A DNA stretch of 64,000 nt from Bacteroidales bacterium (lineage in GTDB: Bacteria; Bacteroidota; Bacteroidia; Bacteroidales; F082): positions 62,001 through 126,000 of the forward strand of contig WGCY01000053.1 of assembly GCA_015493525.1 (NCBI GenBank). The letters are read 5' to 3'. Positions 18,069 through 26,953 of the stretch are shown here, piece by piece (position 1 is the first letter of the stretch; every line of letters starts with the position of its first letter). Under the pieces are notes generated by a model that did not search any database, was not told the origin of the DNA, and saw only the letters and a list, made by a program, of their open reading frames with translations. Position numbers and translations under genes: made by a program.

Positions 18069-19378
18069 CTCCGATTTCTGATTTCCGGGCGAAACATCTG
18101 CTTTATCGTTTCGGCAAAACGCTTCACATCCTCTTTTCGGAGAATCCATTCTGAAAAACGGGTTTGTGTCTGCCTTTGGAAAAGGGTATATTGGTAAATT
18201 ACGCTAACGAGATAGTTCAGGGAGGCTGTTGCCGCAGCACCAATGTAACCGAAAGGAGGAATCAGCAAAAAAGCAAACAGCAGCGTAAAAACAAAACCGA
18301 TAATATTGGCACGGAGGTTTATGGCAGGCTGGCCCGTCCCCGAAAAGTAATGACTGAAAATTGTGTTGGCTGCCAGTGCCATTACTCCCGGGCTGAGAAC
18401 AAAGACAATCGTTTTTATAACACCAAAATTCCGGCTTAAAGCAAGCTGGTATATATTTTCAGGAATCAAAAGAAGTATCAAAAGGGCCATAAAAGTCAAC
18501 AGCAAAGTAAATTTCATAAGCCGGATGCTCAATATACGGGCATACTCTTTGTCATGGCTGTTGGATATGGCACTATATTGCACGAGTGAAATACTCTGCC
18601 CGATTAGCCGCAGCCCTTCGGTAAGTTGCACACCGGCACTGTAAATGCCCAAAGGTGAAAGGCCGGCAAAAATTCGAATGAAATAAAAGCTTAACCGTTT
18701 ATTTCCGATGTGAAGCATTACTGCCGATTGTGTGGGCAAACCGTAACGCAAAATTTCAGCGGCGACAGTTCTCCATCCTTTGAGGGTGAAATTACTCATC
18801 CTTTTGGCAACATAGTAAATCCCCAAAATGCTCCCGGCACCCCATGAAGAGTACATGGCCAAAACATAGGCTTGTGGACCGTTTGCCTTATCCAATAACA
18901 ATTCCACAATAAATACGGCAAGAAACAAGATAATCTGAATGCTAAAAATAAGATTATAAAGGGGAATTCGCTTCTGTCCGATGAGCAGGTTATAGTGGAT
19001 TTGCATGAAGCCATTGAGCAAACCCAACAACAAAATGTCCATACCAAACCCTTTGGGGACAACAACAGCAAAAAATGAAGGAAAAAAATGAAACACCAGC
19101 CATCCCGAACCAGCAAAAAGAAAAATAACAAGCAAAATCCAAAGATAAGAGGCAAAAAGTAATTGTACCGTCCTGCTACGCGAGGCAAAATAGATGAGCG
19201 ACCCGCCTGCCAGTAACCCCATAAGGAGTTGTATTACCGTTACATCAAGTACTATCAGGCTGATTATGCCAAAACCTTTGCTGCCGACAACATTGGTTAT
19301 CAGCAAAAGAATGACAAGGTTAAACAATGCGTTTAGAATACGCGTTCCGGCCGTTTGAAGAATATTTTTAAAAACCAT
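18065..19378 (-). CDS. Polysaccharide biosynthesis protein / Wzx-like oligosaccharide flippase
   Basis: 437 aa polytopic membrane protein, N-terminal TRILNALFNLVILLLITNVVGSKGFGIISLI typical of MVF/Wzx proteins. Confidence 0.8.
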   Translation of the reverse strand: MVFKNILQTAGTRILNALFNLVILLLITNVVGSKGFGIISLIVLDVTVIQLLMGLLAGGSLIYFASRSRTVQLLFASYLWILLVIFLFAGSGWLVFHFFPSFFAVVVPKGFGMDILLLGLLNGFMQIHYNLLIGQKRIPLYNLIFSIQIILFLAVFIVELLLDKANGPQAYVLAMYSSWGAGSILGIYYVAKRMSNFTLKGWRTVAAEILRYGLPTQSAVMLHIGNKRLSFYFIRIFAGLSPLGIYSAGVQLTEGLRLIGQSISLVQYSAISNSHDKEYARILSIRLMKFTLLLTFMALLILLLIPENIYQLALSRNFGVIKTIVFVLSPGVMALAANTIFSHYFSGTGQPAINLRANIIGFVFTLLFAFLLIPPFGYIGAAATASLNYLVSVIYQYTLFQRQTQTRFSEWILRKEDVKRFAETIKQMFRPEIRNRS

Positions 19379-19530
19379 GATAGAAAAACAAAAGTAATTG
19401 TTTCAGAAGAACTTTTTAACAAAGTTTAGGATTTGTTCACAGTTTCCCTGCCTACTTTTGAAAAAAAAATCAGTTAAAATCTGATTAGGTCAGGCAGGAA
19501 TAACAATTTTTGGCAGGAAAATTGCAAAAC

Positions 19531-19563
19531 TTTGTATCAATGCTAAAAATATTTCTATTTTTG
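19531..19563 (+). promoter_or_regulatory. Bacteroidetes-type promoter (TTTG-N21-TATTTTTG)
   Basis: TTTG at 19531-19534 and TATTTTTG at 19556-19563, 38 bp upstream of the next start codon; matches the TTTG/TAnnTTTG consensus. Confidence 0.5.
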
Positions 19564-19601
19564 CCACTCAATAATTTATAATTAATTTAAATAACGTACT
19601 T

Positions 19602-20267
19602 ATGAAAAAATGGATGACGAAAGCACTTGTTGCCATTGCAGGTTTTGGCGTATTGGCTTTTATGTCAGGTTGCTATCCTGACAATACGCTAACAGTGAGT
19701 CAGGCCGACAATGTCTTAACCCGCTACAATGATTCGGTAAACTTCCAAAGTTTACACACTTATTACATGCCCGACACCATTGTATGGCGTGACACAACCA
19801 CTACCGACCCGGTTGAAAATCAAACGGCGTATCTTAACGAAATAGCTTCTCAAATGCAGGCAATGGGATACAAGCGATTTACTTTGGCCGACACTGTGGG
19901 CAGCAAAGTACCTAATGTAATCCTCTATGTATCTGCTTCGGAGCAAAGTTTCCTGGTAGGTGGATGGTATGACCCCTGGTATGGCGGTGGCTGGTATGGC
20001 CCCTGGTATCCCGGTGGCGGATGGTGGTATCCACCTTATTATTATCCCCCCATTCCGTGGTATTCAGAATATAAAACAGGTACGCTTATTATGGAAATGG
20101 TCAATCCCAATGACTATGATATCATCAAAGGAGATACCGTTGCCCGTGTTTACTGGAACGGTGCTTTGAACGGACTGCTTGAGGGCAGCAACATTAAAAC
20201 CCGTGTTCTGGATGGTATTGACCAGGCTTTCAAACAGTCTCCCGAAATAAAAACTTCTTCTAAGTAA
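19602..20267 (+). CDS. DUF4136-like lipoprotein with W/Y/G/P-rich segment
   Basis: Lipobox-like LAFMSGC; GGWYDPWYGGGWYGPWYPGGGWWYPPYYYPPIPWYSEYKTGTLIMEMVNP. Confidence 0.75.
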   Translation: MKKWMTKALVAIAGFGVLAFMSGCYPDNTLTVSQADNVLTRYNDSVNFQSLHTYYMPDTIVWRDTTTTDPVENQTAYLNEIASQMQAMGYKRFTLADTVGSKVPNVILYVSASEQSFLVGGWYDPWYGGGWYGPWYPGGGWWYPPYYYPPIPWYSEYKTGTLIMEMVNPNDYDIIKGDTVARVYWNGALNGLLEGSNIKTRVLDGIDQAFKQSPEIKTSSK

Positions 20268-20285
20268 CCCTGAAAAATAAAAAAG

Positions 20286-20882
20286 ATGAAAAAGATAAAA
20301 ACAATCATAATCAGTGCCGTGTTTATTTTCACAGGCATGACAGCTTTTGCCCAGGGTGGTGGTATTTGGAACTTTCAGTACGATATGGGCTTTGGTATGG
20401 GAAAAACCCAGGATTTTATCAGTGCCCCCAGTTTTCGTGGATTAAGTATCGAAGGCCGTGGATTTATTTCCGAGCACATCACCATTGGTGGCCGGTTTGG
20501 ATGGCAAACGTTTTACAAAGACTACGGAAAAGTAACCAGAACAAGTGGAACGCAGACAATAACCGGGTACAACAAAAAGTATATCAACGCTATGCCGTTA
20601 ATGGCCACGGTACATTACTATTTTACCACTTCAAAAGTGTACTCCTATATTGGTATCGGCATCGGTACTTATTACCTGGATATCAGGGATCAAATGGGCA
20701 TCTATTATTTCCCGGACAAAACATGGCGGTTTGGATTTTCTCCTGACATTGGTGTTGTTGTTCCCATTGGCCATAATGTGGGATTTACCGGCAACATACA
20801 TTATAATTATGCTGCCAAAACCAAGGACAGCGATACACAATCGTGGATTGGAATCGGTGTGGGATTTTCCTATACTTTTTAA
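20286..20882 (+). CDS. Outer-membrane beta-barrel protein
   Basis: Signal peptide ending TAFAQ; alternating strands, terminal aromatic (GIGVGFSYTF). Confidence 0.75.
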   Translation: MKKIKTIIISAVFIFTGMTAFAQGGGIWNFQYDMGFGMGKTQDFISAPSFRGLSIEGRGFISEHITIGGRFGWQTFYKDYGKVTRTSGTQTITGYNKKYINAMPLMATVHYYFTTSKVYSYIGIGIGTYYLDIRDQMGIYYFPDKTWRFGFSPDIGVVVPIGHNVGFTGNIHYNYAAKTKDSDTQSWIGIGVGFSYTF

Positions 20883-20907
20883 GGATTCCAACATTTGAAT
20901 ATTTGCC

Positions 20908-20935
20908 AAAAACGCCGGAGAAATCCGGCGTTTTT
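20908..20935 (+). terminator. Intrinsic terminator
   Basis: AAAAACGCCGG-AGAAAT-CCGGCGTTTTT. Confidence 0.85.
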
Positions 20936-21019
20936 GTTTTCAGGGAATCCTTTCCCCGCAGAAAACCATTGCATCCTGACAATTATGTTTTATTTTTGAA
21001 GCCATATTGAATCCGAAGC

Positions 21020-22984
21020 ATGAAACTCTCTGTCGTTATTGTTAATTACAATGTGAAGCATTTTCTTGAGCAGTGCCTTATCTCCGTGAAAAAGGCCATG
21101 GAGCAGCTGGAAAGTGAGGTGTTTGTAGTGGACAATAACTCGGTGGATGGCTCGGTGGAAATGGTCCGTGAAAAGTTTCCCAATGTGAAGCTTATTGCCA
21201 ATAACCAGAATCTGGGATTTGCCAAAGCCAATAACCAGGCAATCAGAAAAGCAAAAGGGGAATATATCCTGTTGCTTAACCCTGATACCGTTGTGGAGGA
21301 CAATACTTTTAGCAAAGTGGTTGCTTTCATGGACAGCCATCCGGATGCCGGTGGGCTGGGCGTAAAAATGGTGGATGGCTCCGGCAAATTTCTTCCCGAA
21401 TCAAAACGCGGATTGCCTACGCCGGCCACGGCTTTTTATAAAATATTCGGCTTGTCGGCCCTTTTTCCGCATTCAAAAAGGTTTTCCCGGTATCATTTGG
21501 GTTTTCTGGATGAAAACAAAACACACCGGGTGGATGTACTGGCCGGTGCTTTTATGTTGCTCCGTAAAAGCGTATTGGATGAGATGGGCTTGCTCGATGA
21601 GGACTTCTTCATGTATGGCGAAGATATTGACCTGTCCTACCGCATAACCCGGGCAGGATACAACAACTACTACTTCCCGGAAACGCGGATTATTCATTAC
21701 AAAGGGGAAAGCACAAAGAAAAGCAGCGTGAACTATGTGCTGGTTTTTTACCGGGCCATGGTCATTTTTGCCAAAAAACATTTTTCGGCAAAAAGGGCCG
21801 GCATCTTTGCGTTTTTTATCAATATTGCCATTTATTTTCGTGCTTTTCTGGCCCTTTTGTCCCGCTTTTTTAAGAAGGCCCTGCTTCCCATACTGGATAT
21901 AATTGCCATGTCGGTTGGCGTATTTCTCGTAAAAATGTTCTGGGAGAGAAATATTGTCTATCCCCACGGAGGGCATTATCCCGGGCTGTTTGTGGAATTT
22001 GTTTTGCCTTCGTATGTACTCATTTGGCTTTTGGCCGTATATTTTAGCGGCGGGTATGACAAACCTGTACGGATACGGCCTGTTGTTACGGGAATCCTTT
22101 CGGGGACGGTGTTCATCCTTGTGCTCTATGCCCTTATGCCGGATGATTTGCGGTTTTCACGGGGACAGATTCTTACCGATATGGCATGGGCCGTTGTAAC
22201 GTTGCTGCTGTTACGGTTTTCGCTTCACGCCATGGGGATTTCCGGGTTTAAAATGGGAAAACAGGCAAACAAACGCTTTTTGGTGATCGGAGATGCAGAT
22301 GAAGCCCGGCGTGTGGCCTCCATTCTTGAGGATTCTTATGTCATTCCCGGTTTTGTGGGGCTTATCAGCCCGAACGGGGAAACCGAAAAAGAAGAAGGTT
22401 TCATCGGGAACATTTTACAGGTGAAAGACATAATCCCTATTTTCTCCATTGATGAAGTCATTTTTTGTTCCAAAAGCGTTTCTCATCAGACCATTATAGA
22501 CAAAATGACACAGTGGAAATCGGAGCGGGTTGATTTTAAGATTGCCCCCGAAGACAGCCTTTCCATCATTGGCAGCCATTCCATCAACACGCAGGGCGAA
22601 CTCTATACCGTTGATATCAACTCTGTCGACAAGCCGGCCAACAAAAGGAGTAAACGGATACTGGATATTACTTCTTCATTCTTGTTCCTGCTGTTTTCTC
22701 CGCTTCTTTTGTTTCTGGTAAAACAGCCATTGGGTTTTCTGAAAAATATTTTTAAGGTCCTGTTTGGTTCCAGATCATGGGTTGGTTATGCCCGGGTACA
22801 GGGAGAGAGTCTTCACTTGCCTGAAATAAAATCCGGTATCCTTTCACCTACCGATGTAATGAAAACCGGCGTTCCTGACAGGGATACTTTGCAGAAACTC
22901 AATGTTTTGTATGCAAGAGATTACAATGTGCAAAAAGATTTGAACCTAATATTAACCGCTTTCCAAAATCTGGGACGGCCATAA
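21020..22984 (+). CDS. Family 2 glycosyltransferase fused to membrane/Rossmann/sugar-transferase-like C-terminal region
   Basis: N-terminal GT2 (LSVVIVNYNVKHFLEQCLISV, LLNPDTVVEDN, DEDFFMYGEDIDLSYR); C-terminal TMs, nucleotide-binding-like KRFLVIGDADEARRVASILE, then KRSKRILDITSSFLFLL. Confidence 0.85.
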   Translation: MKLSVVIVNYNVKHFLEQCLISVKKAMEQLESEVFVVDNNSVDGSVEMVREKFPNVKLIANNQNLGFAKANNQAIRKAKGEYILLLNPDTVVEDNTFSKVVAFMDSHPDAGGLGVKMVDGSGKFLPESKRGLPTPATAFYKIFGLSALFPHSKRFSRYHLGFLDENKTHRVDVLAGAFMLLRKSVLDEMGLLDEDFFMYGEDIDLSYRITRAGYNNYYFPETRIIHYKGESTKKSSVNYVLVFYRAMVIFAKKHFSAKRAGIFAFFINIAIYFRAFLALLSRFFKKALLPILDIIAMSVGVFLVKMFWERNIVYPHGGHYPGLFVEFVLPSYVLIWLLAVYFSGGYDKPVRIRPVVTGILSGTVFILVLYALMPDDLRFSRGQILTDMAWAVVTLLLLRFSLHAMGISGFKMGKQANKRFLVIGDADEARRVASILEDSYVIPGFVGLISPNGETEKEEGFIGNILQVKDIIPIFSIDEVIFCSKSVSHQTIIDKMTQWKSERVDFKIAPEDSLSIIGSHSINTQGELYTVDINSVDKPANKRSKRILDITSSFLFLLFSPLLLFLVKQPLGFLKNIFKVLFGSRSWVGYARVQGESLHLPEIKSGILSPTDVMKTGVPDRDTLQKLNVLYARDYNVQKDLNLILTAFQNLGRP

Positions 22985-22999
22985 GTAGATGGCCAAATA

Positions 23000-23818
23000 A
23001 TGAAACAGACCATGAAAAAGATAAAGAAATCACTCAGGGCCGTGGGAGCTGTTCTCAGAAATCCGTGGTTATTGAACAATGTGTTGAACGACGACACCGT
23101 TTGGGAAAATTATCTGAAAAGGGAAAGCTATCCTGCAAACGGATTACCGGTGGTGGAGTTAGATGACTTGTTCCCCGATTTTACAGAAACATTAAACACT
23201 TTCGCTTTTCTCGATGGGGGTTCGTTGCCAACGGATATTGCCCTGCTGAAATTGCTGGCTAAAAGGTTTCCTGCCTGCCGTTACCTTGAAATAGGTACCT
23301 GGCGGGGCGAAAGTGTGGCCAACGTGGCGGATGTGGCCGGAGAGTGTTACACGCTCAACCTTTCCAAAAAAGAGATGCTGGAAAAAGGGCTGGAGGAGAA
23401 ATACGCTGGTTTACACGGCTTTTTCTCCAAAGGGAAGAAAAACATTACCCACTTGGAAGGCAATTCCCTGACTTTCGATTTTGCCGGGCTGAACCAGAAG
23501 TTTGATTTGGTTTTTATTGACGGTGATCACCATTTTGAGTCGGTAAAAAAAGATACGGAAAATGTTTTCGCCCATCTTGTTCACGAAAATAGCATCGTGG
23601 TCTGGCACGACTATGCCTACCATCCAGAGAAAATGCGGCCCGAAGTGTTGGCTGCCATTTGGGAAGGGACACCTGCAGAAAACAGACAATCCCTTTTCCA
23701 TATGGCCAACACAATGTGTGCCGTATATCTCCCGCAGGCCGTGAAAACGCACACTTTGGAAACGCCCGTAACCCCACGGATGAATTTCACCGTAACGCTG
23801 GCTTCCCGGAAGCTTTAA
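23000..23818 (+). CDS. Class I SAM-dependent methyltransferase (Methyltransf_24-like)
   Basis: RYLEIGTWRGESVANVADV; FDLVFIDGDHHFESVKKDTENVFAHL. Confidence 0.8.
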   Translation: MKQTMKKIKKSLRAVGAVLRNPWLLNNVLNDDTVWENYLKRESYPANGLPVVELDDLFPDFTETLNTFAFLDGGSLPTDIALLKLLAKRFPACRYLEIGTWRGESVANVADVAGECYTLNLSKKEMLEKGLEEKYAGLHGFFSKGKKNITHLEGNSLTFDFAGLNQKFDLVFIDGDHHFESVKKDTENVFAHLVHENSIVVWHDYAYHPEKMRPEVLAAIWEGTPAENRQSLFHMANTMCAVYLPQAVKTHTLETPVTPRMNFTVTLASRKL

Positions 23819-23913
23819 TCCCGATAAAATGGAGATTAGCCGGAAATTTAAAGAAGTATAGGGAGAGATTTTCACAGGGAAGCCATTAAAATATTATTTT
23901 TGCGGTTTGAATT

Positions 23914-24327
23914 ATGAGTAGAATTTTGGCGATAGATTACGGACAAAAACGCGTGGGGCTTGCCGTTACGGATGAGTTGCAAATAATTGCTACAGGACTG
24001 GAAACTGTGGCAGCTAAAGATATATGGAAATATATTTCCAATTACCTGCAACATGAACAGGTAGAGGCTATTGTAGTAGGTGAACCGCGCGATATGCAGA
24101 ACCGTCCTTCAGATTCGAGCCGCTTTGTGGAACCTTTTGTCAGGAAGCTGAGAAAAACTTATCCCGATTTAAAAATCGACCGGTTCGATGAACGCTTTAC
24201 CTCTAAAATTGCTTTTCAAACCATGATTGATGGCGGTTTGGGGAAGAAAAAGCGACGCAACAAGGCCCTTGTCGATACCATCAGTGCCACACTCATCCTC
24301 CAATCATATCTTGAATCAATAAAATAA
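23914..24327 (+). CDS. ruvX: Holliday junction resolvase RuvX/YqgF
   Basis: RILAIDYGQKRVGLAVTDELQIIATGL; VVGEPRDMQNRPSDS; DERFTSKIA; VDTISATLILQSYL. Confidence 0.95.
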   Translation: MSRILAIDYGQKRVGLAVTDELQIIATGLETVAAKDIWKYISNYLQHEQVEAIVVGEPRDMQNRPSDSSRFVEPFVRKLRKTYPDLKIDRFDERFTSKIAFQTMIDGGLGKKKRRNKALVDTISATLILQSYLESIK

Positions 24328-24337
24328 CAAAACTTTT

Positions 24338-24907
24338 ATGTTACCTATTACAGCGTATGGACATCCCACACTAAGGAAAAAAGGGGCAGAAATCGACAAA
24401 GATTATCCAGGACTGGAGAAACTTATTGAAGATATGTTTCAATCCATGTATGAGTCCAATGGCGTAGGACTTGCCGCCCAACAGGTAAACAGGGCTATCC
24501 GGCTGTTTTTGGTGGATGCCACGCCTTTTGCCGAGGAGTATCCTGAAGCAAAGGATTTTAAGCGGGTTTTTATCAATGCACAGGTCATTCGTGAGGAGGG
24601 TGAACCCTGGGAGTTTGAAGAAGGGTGCCTGAGTGTTCCGGGCATCAATGAATTTGTTTCGCGGAAGCCGGTAATTTATATGGATTACTACGACAAAGAT
24701 TTTAATTTTCACGAAGAAGAACGTTTTGAAGGTATCCAGGCACGCATCATGCAGCACGAATACGACCACACCGAAGGCATCTTGTTTGTCGACCGCCTCC
24801 CATCTTTTAAGAAATTACTGTTGAAAAGAAAGCTCAGCGACATCAGTATGGGCAAGCACAAAGCCACTTACAAAATGATCTATCCCAAAAAAAGGATAAA
24901 GCATTAG
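24338..24907 (+). CDS. def: Peptide deformylase
   Basis: GVGLAAQQV; EEGCLSVPG; QHEYDHTEGILFVDRL. Confidence 0.97.
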   Translation: MLPITAYGHPTLRKKGAEIDKDYPGLEKLIEDMFQSMYESNGVGLAAQQVNRAIRLFLVDATPFAEEYPEAKDFKRVFINAQVIREEGEPWEFEEGCLSVPGINEFVSRKPVIYMDYYDKDFNFHEEERFEGIQARIMQHEYDHTEGILFVDRLPSFKKLLLKRKLSDISMGKHKATYKMIYPKKRIKH

Positions 24908-24918
24908 GAAACTTTTTT

Positions 24919-25506
24919 TTAGTTTAAGTTCGGGTTTACCGGAAATTTATCCCACAGCCGGTATTCGCTGCCCAGTTTACGAATGAGTTTTTTCCAGAGA
25001 AGCTCTGATTTCGTTTTAAAAATAATCTCGGCAGAAGCCCGTGTAACGGCCCAGGAATTTCTTTTTAGCTCGTCTTCCATTTGGTTGGCACCCCAGCCGG
25101 CATATCCCAGAAAAAACCGGCTGTTTTCAGGCGTTAACTTTTGAAGATGGGCGAGCTCCCTGACATCTTCCATGTTCCCGCCCCAGAAAAGTCCTTTGAT
25201 CACTTCAATAGAATCACTTATCTCATTACCGAGCATGTGGATGAAAAACAGGCGGTTCGGTTCCACAGGCCCGCCAATATACAAAGGCACATTCATGCCC
25301 GGAAAGTCTTTCGCCACTTCGCTGAGCATTTTGCTGACAGGCTTATTGAGCACCAAACCGAACGAACCCTCTGCATTGTGTTCGGCAAGCAGTATAACCG
25401 CCCTGCCAAAATAATAATCGCCCATAAACGGCTCTGAAAGCAGCAACCGGCCTTTTGCAGGTTTCAGGTTATTGGATTTAATTTGTATCAGCCGGTCGAT
25501 TTTCAT
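24919..25506 (-). CDS. YqgE/AlgH family protein
   Basis: KGRLLLSEPFMGDYYFGRAVILLAEHNAEGSFGLVLNKP; FLGYAGWGANQMEDEL. Confidence 0.95.
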   Translation of the reverse strand: MKIDRLIQIKSNNLKPAKGRLLLSEPFMGDYYFGRAVILLAEHNAEGSFGLVLNKPVSKMLSEVAKDFPGMNVPLYIGGPVEPNRLFFIHMLGNEISDSIEVIKGLFWGGNMEDVRELAHLQKLTPENSRFFLGYAGWGANQMEDELKRNSWAVTRASAEIIFKTKSELLWKKLIRKLGSEYRLWDKFPVNPNLN

Positions 25507-25567
25507 TTTTCCTTTTATTGCATTATTTTTACGACAAATTTATAATCAAAAAATATACCAAAACGTT

Positions 25568-26953
25568 TTGGATAAAGCAAACAACAACAATAAGTTTCAG
25601 GAGTTGCGAAAAAACTACCCCTACTTTGTTTTTCAAAGTTATTCCATTTTTCGGACAAAAACAAATTTACAAATAAAATTTGTCTTCGACCTGGCCGGGA
25701 AATATCTGTTTCAGCCCGAATTGGAGGTTCCATTTCGTGATTTTTATAACCTGGAAAACATGCCGGATGGGGAGATGGAAAACCTGGCTTTTCATATTGG
25801 AATGGTAGAGCTGGTTAGTTACTGGAAAACTGCCTGTCCGCCAAAAGTCATTGTGCGCACCGGACAGCTCGACAAAAAACAGGTTCTTTGGTGGAAAAAA
25901 CTTTATTTTAACGGACTGGGCGAGTTCTTCTATCTCAATGGCATTGAAACGGACATCCGTTCATTTATGGAAATCGTTTCGGAAGGGCACGCAAAAGAGG
26001 TTTCCACGGCAGCACTGGACGATCTTCAGGTACTGGTTCCCATAGGCGGGGGAAAAGACTCGGCAGTTACGCTGGAACTCCTGAAAAACAACGACTTACA
26101 ATTAAGGCCCTTTTTGCTGAACCCCCGTGAAGCGAGTATACGGACCATCCATATTGCCGGCTTCTCAGAACCGGATTCCATAATCGTTAACCGGAAACTT
26201 GATGCCGGGCTGTTGGAACTTAACCGGCAGGGTTTTCTGAACGGGCACACACCTTTTTCGGCTTTGCTGGCTTTTGTAACGGCCTTTACCGCTTTGTTGT
26301 CAGGCAGCAGGTACATTGCCCTCTCCAACGAGAGCAGTGCCAACGAAAGTACTGTCCCCGGTTCGGATATCAACCATCAGTATTCTAAGTCATTTGAATT
26401 TGAACAGGATTTCAACTGGTACCTGAAAAGCTATATCCATCCCGAATTGCATTACTTTAGCTTTTTGAGGCCACTGAACGAATTGCAGATTGCCGCTTTG
26501 TTTTCAAAATTGCCACAGCATCACTTTAGCTTCCGAAGCTGCAATGTGGGCAGCAAAACGGACAGCTGGTGCTGCCAATGCCCGAAGTGTCTGTTCACCT
26601 ACGTTATGCTCTCGGCATTTTTGCCACAGCAAAGAATGGAAAAGATATTTGGCAAAAACCTCTTCCGCGATACCGCACTAAAAAATATTATGAACCAATT
26701 AGATGGGGAGGTTGAGGTAAAACCCTTTGAATGTGTGGGCACGCCGGAGGAAGTGAACGCTGCTTTGGGATATTTTTCCGGCAGTCAAAAGGAGGCTGTT
26801 AAATTCCCCCTGATCCAAAATATTGAAGATCAAGAGGAAAATCGGAAAGCAGACAGTTTTCGGAAATTGCTCCATCACCTGAACCGGGAACATTTCCTTC
26901 CGGAGAATTTTTTAAAAATTATAAAGAAGAACATGGCCCATGTTACCCTTTGA
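25568..26953 (+). CDS. murL: MurL-like UDP-MurNAc-L-Ala-L-Glu epimerase (start uncertain; TTG at 25568 proposed, ORF open further upstream)
   Basis: PP-loop-like VPIGGGKDSAVTLELL; SRYIALSNESSANESTVPG; DSWCCQCPKCLFTYVMLSAF; followed with overlap by a MurD-type ligase. Confidence 0.72.
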   Translation: MDKANNNNKFQELRKNYPYFVFQSYSIFRTKTNLQIKFVFDLAGKYLFQPELEVPFRDFYNLENMPDGEMENLAFHIGMVELVSYWKTACPPKVIVRTGQLDKKQVLWWKKLYFNGLGEFFYLNGIETDIRSFMEIVSEGHAKEVSTAALDDLQVLVPIGGGKDSAVTLELLKNNDLQLRPFLLNPREASIRTIHIAGFSEPDSIIVNRKLDAGLLELNRQGFLNGHTPFSALLAFVTAFTALLSGSRYIALSNESSANESTVPGSDINHQYSKSFEFEQDFNWYLKSYIHPELHYFSFLRPLNELQIAALFSKLPQHHFSFRSCNVGSKTDSWCCQCPKCLFTYVMLSAFLPQQRMEKIFGKNLFRDTALKNIMNQLDGEVEVKPFECVGTPEEVNAALGYFSGSQKEAVKFPLIQNIEDQEENRKADSFRKLLHHLNREHFLPENFLKIIKKNMAHVTL

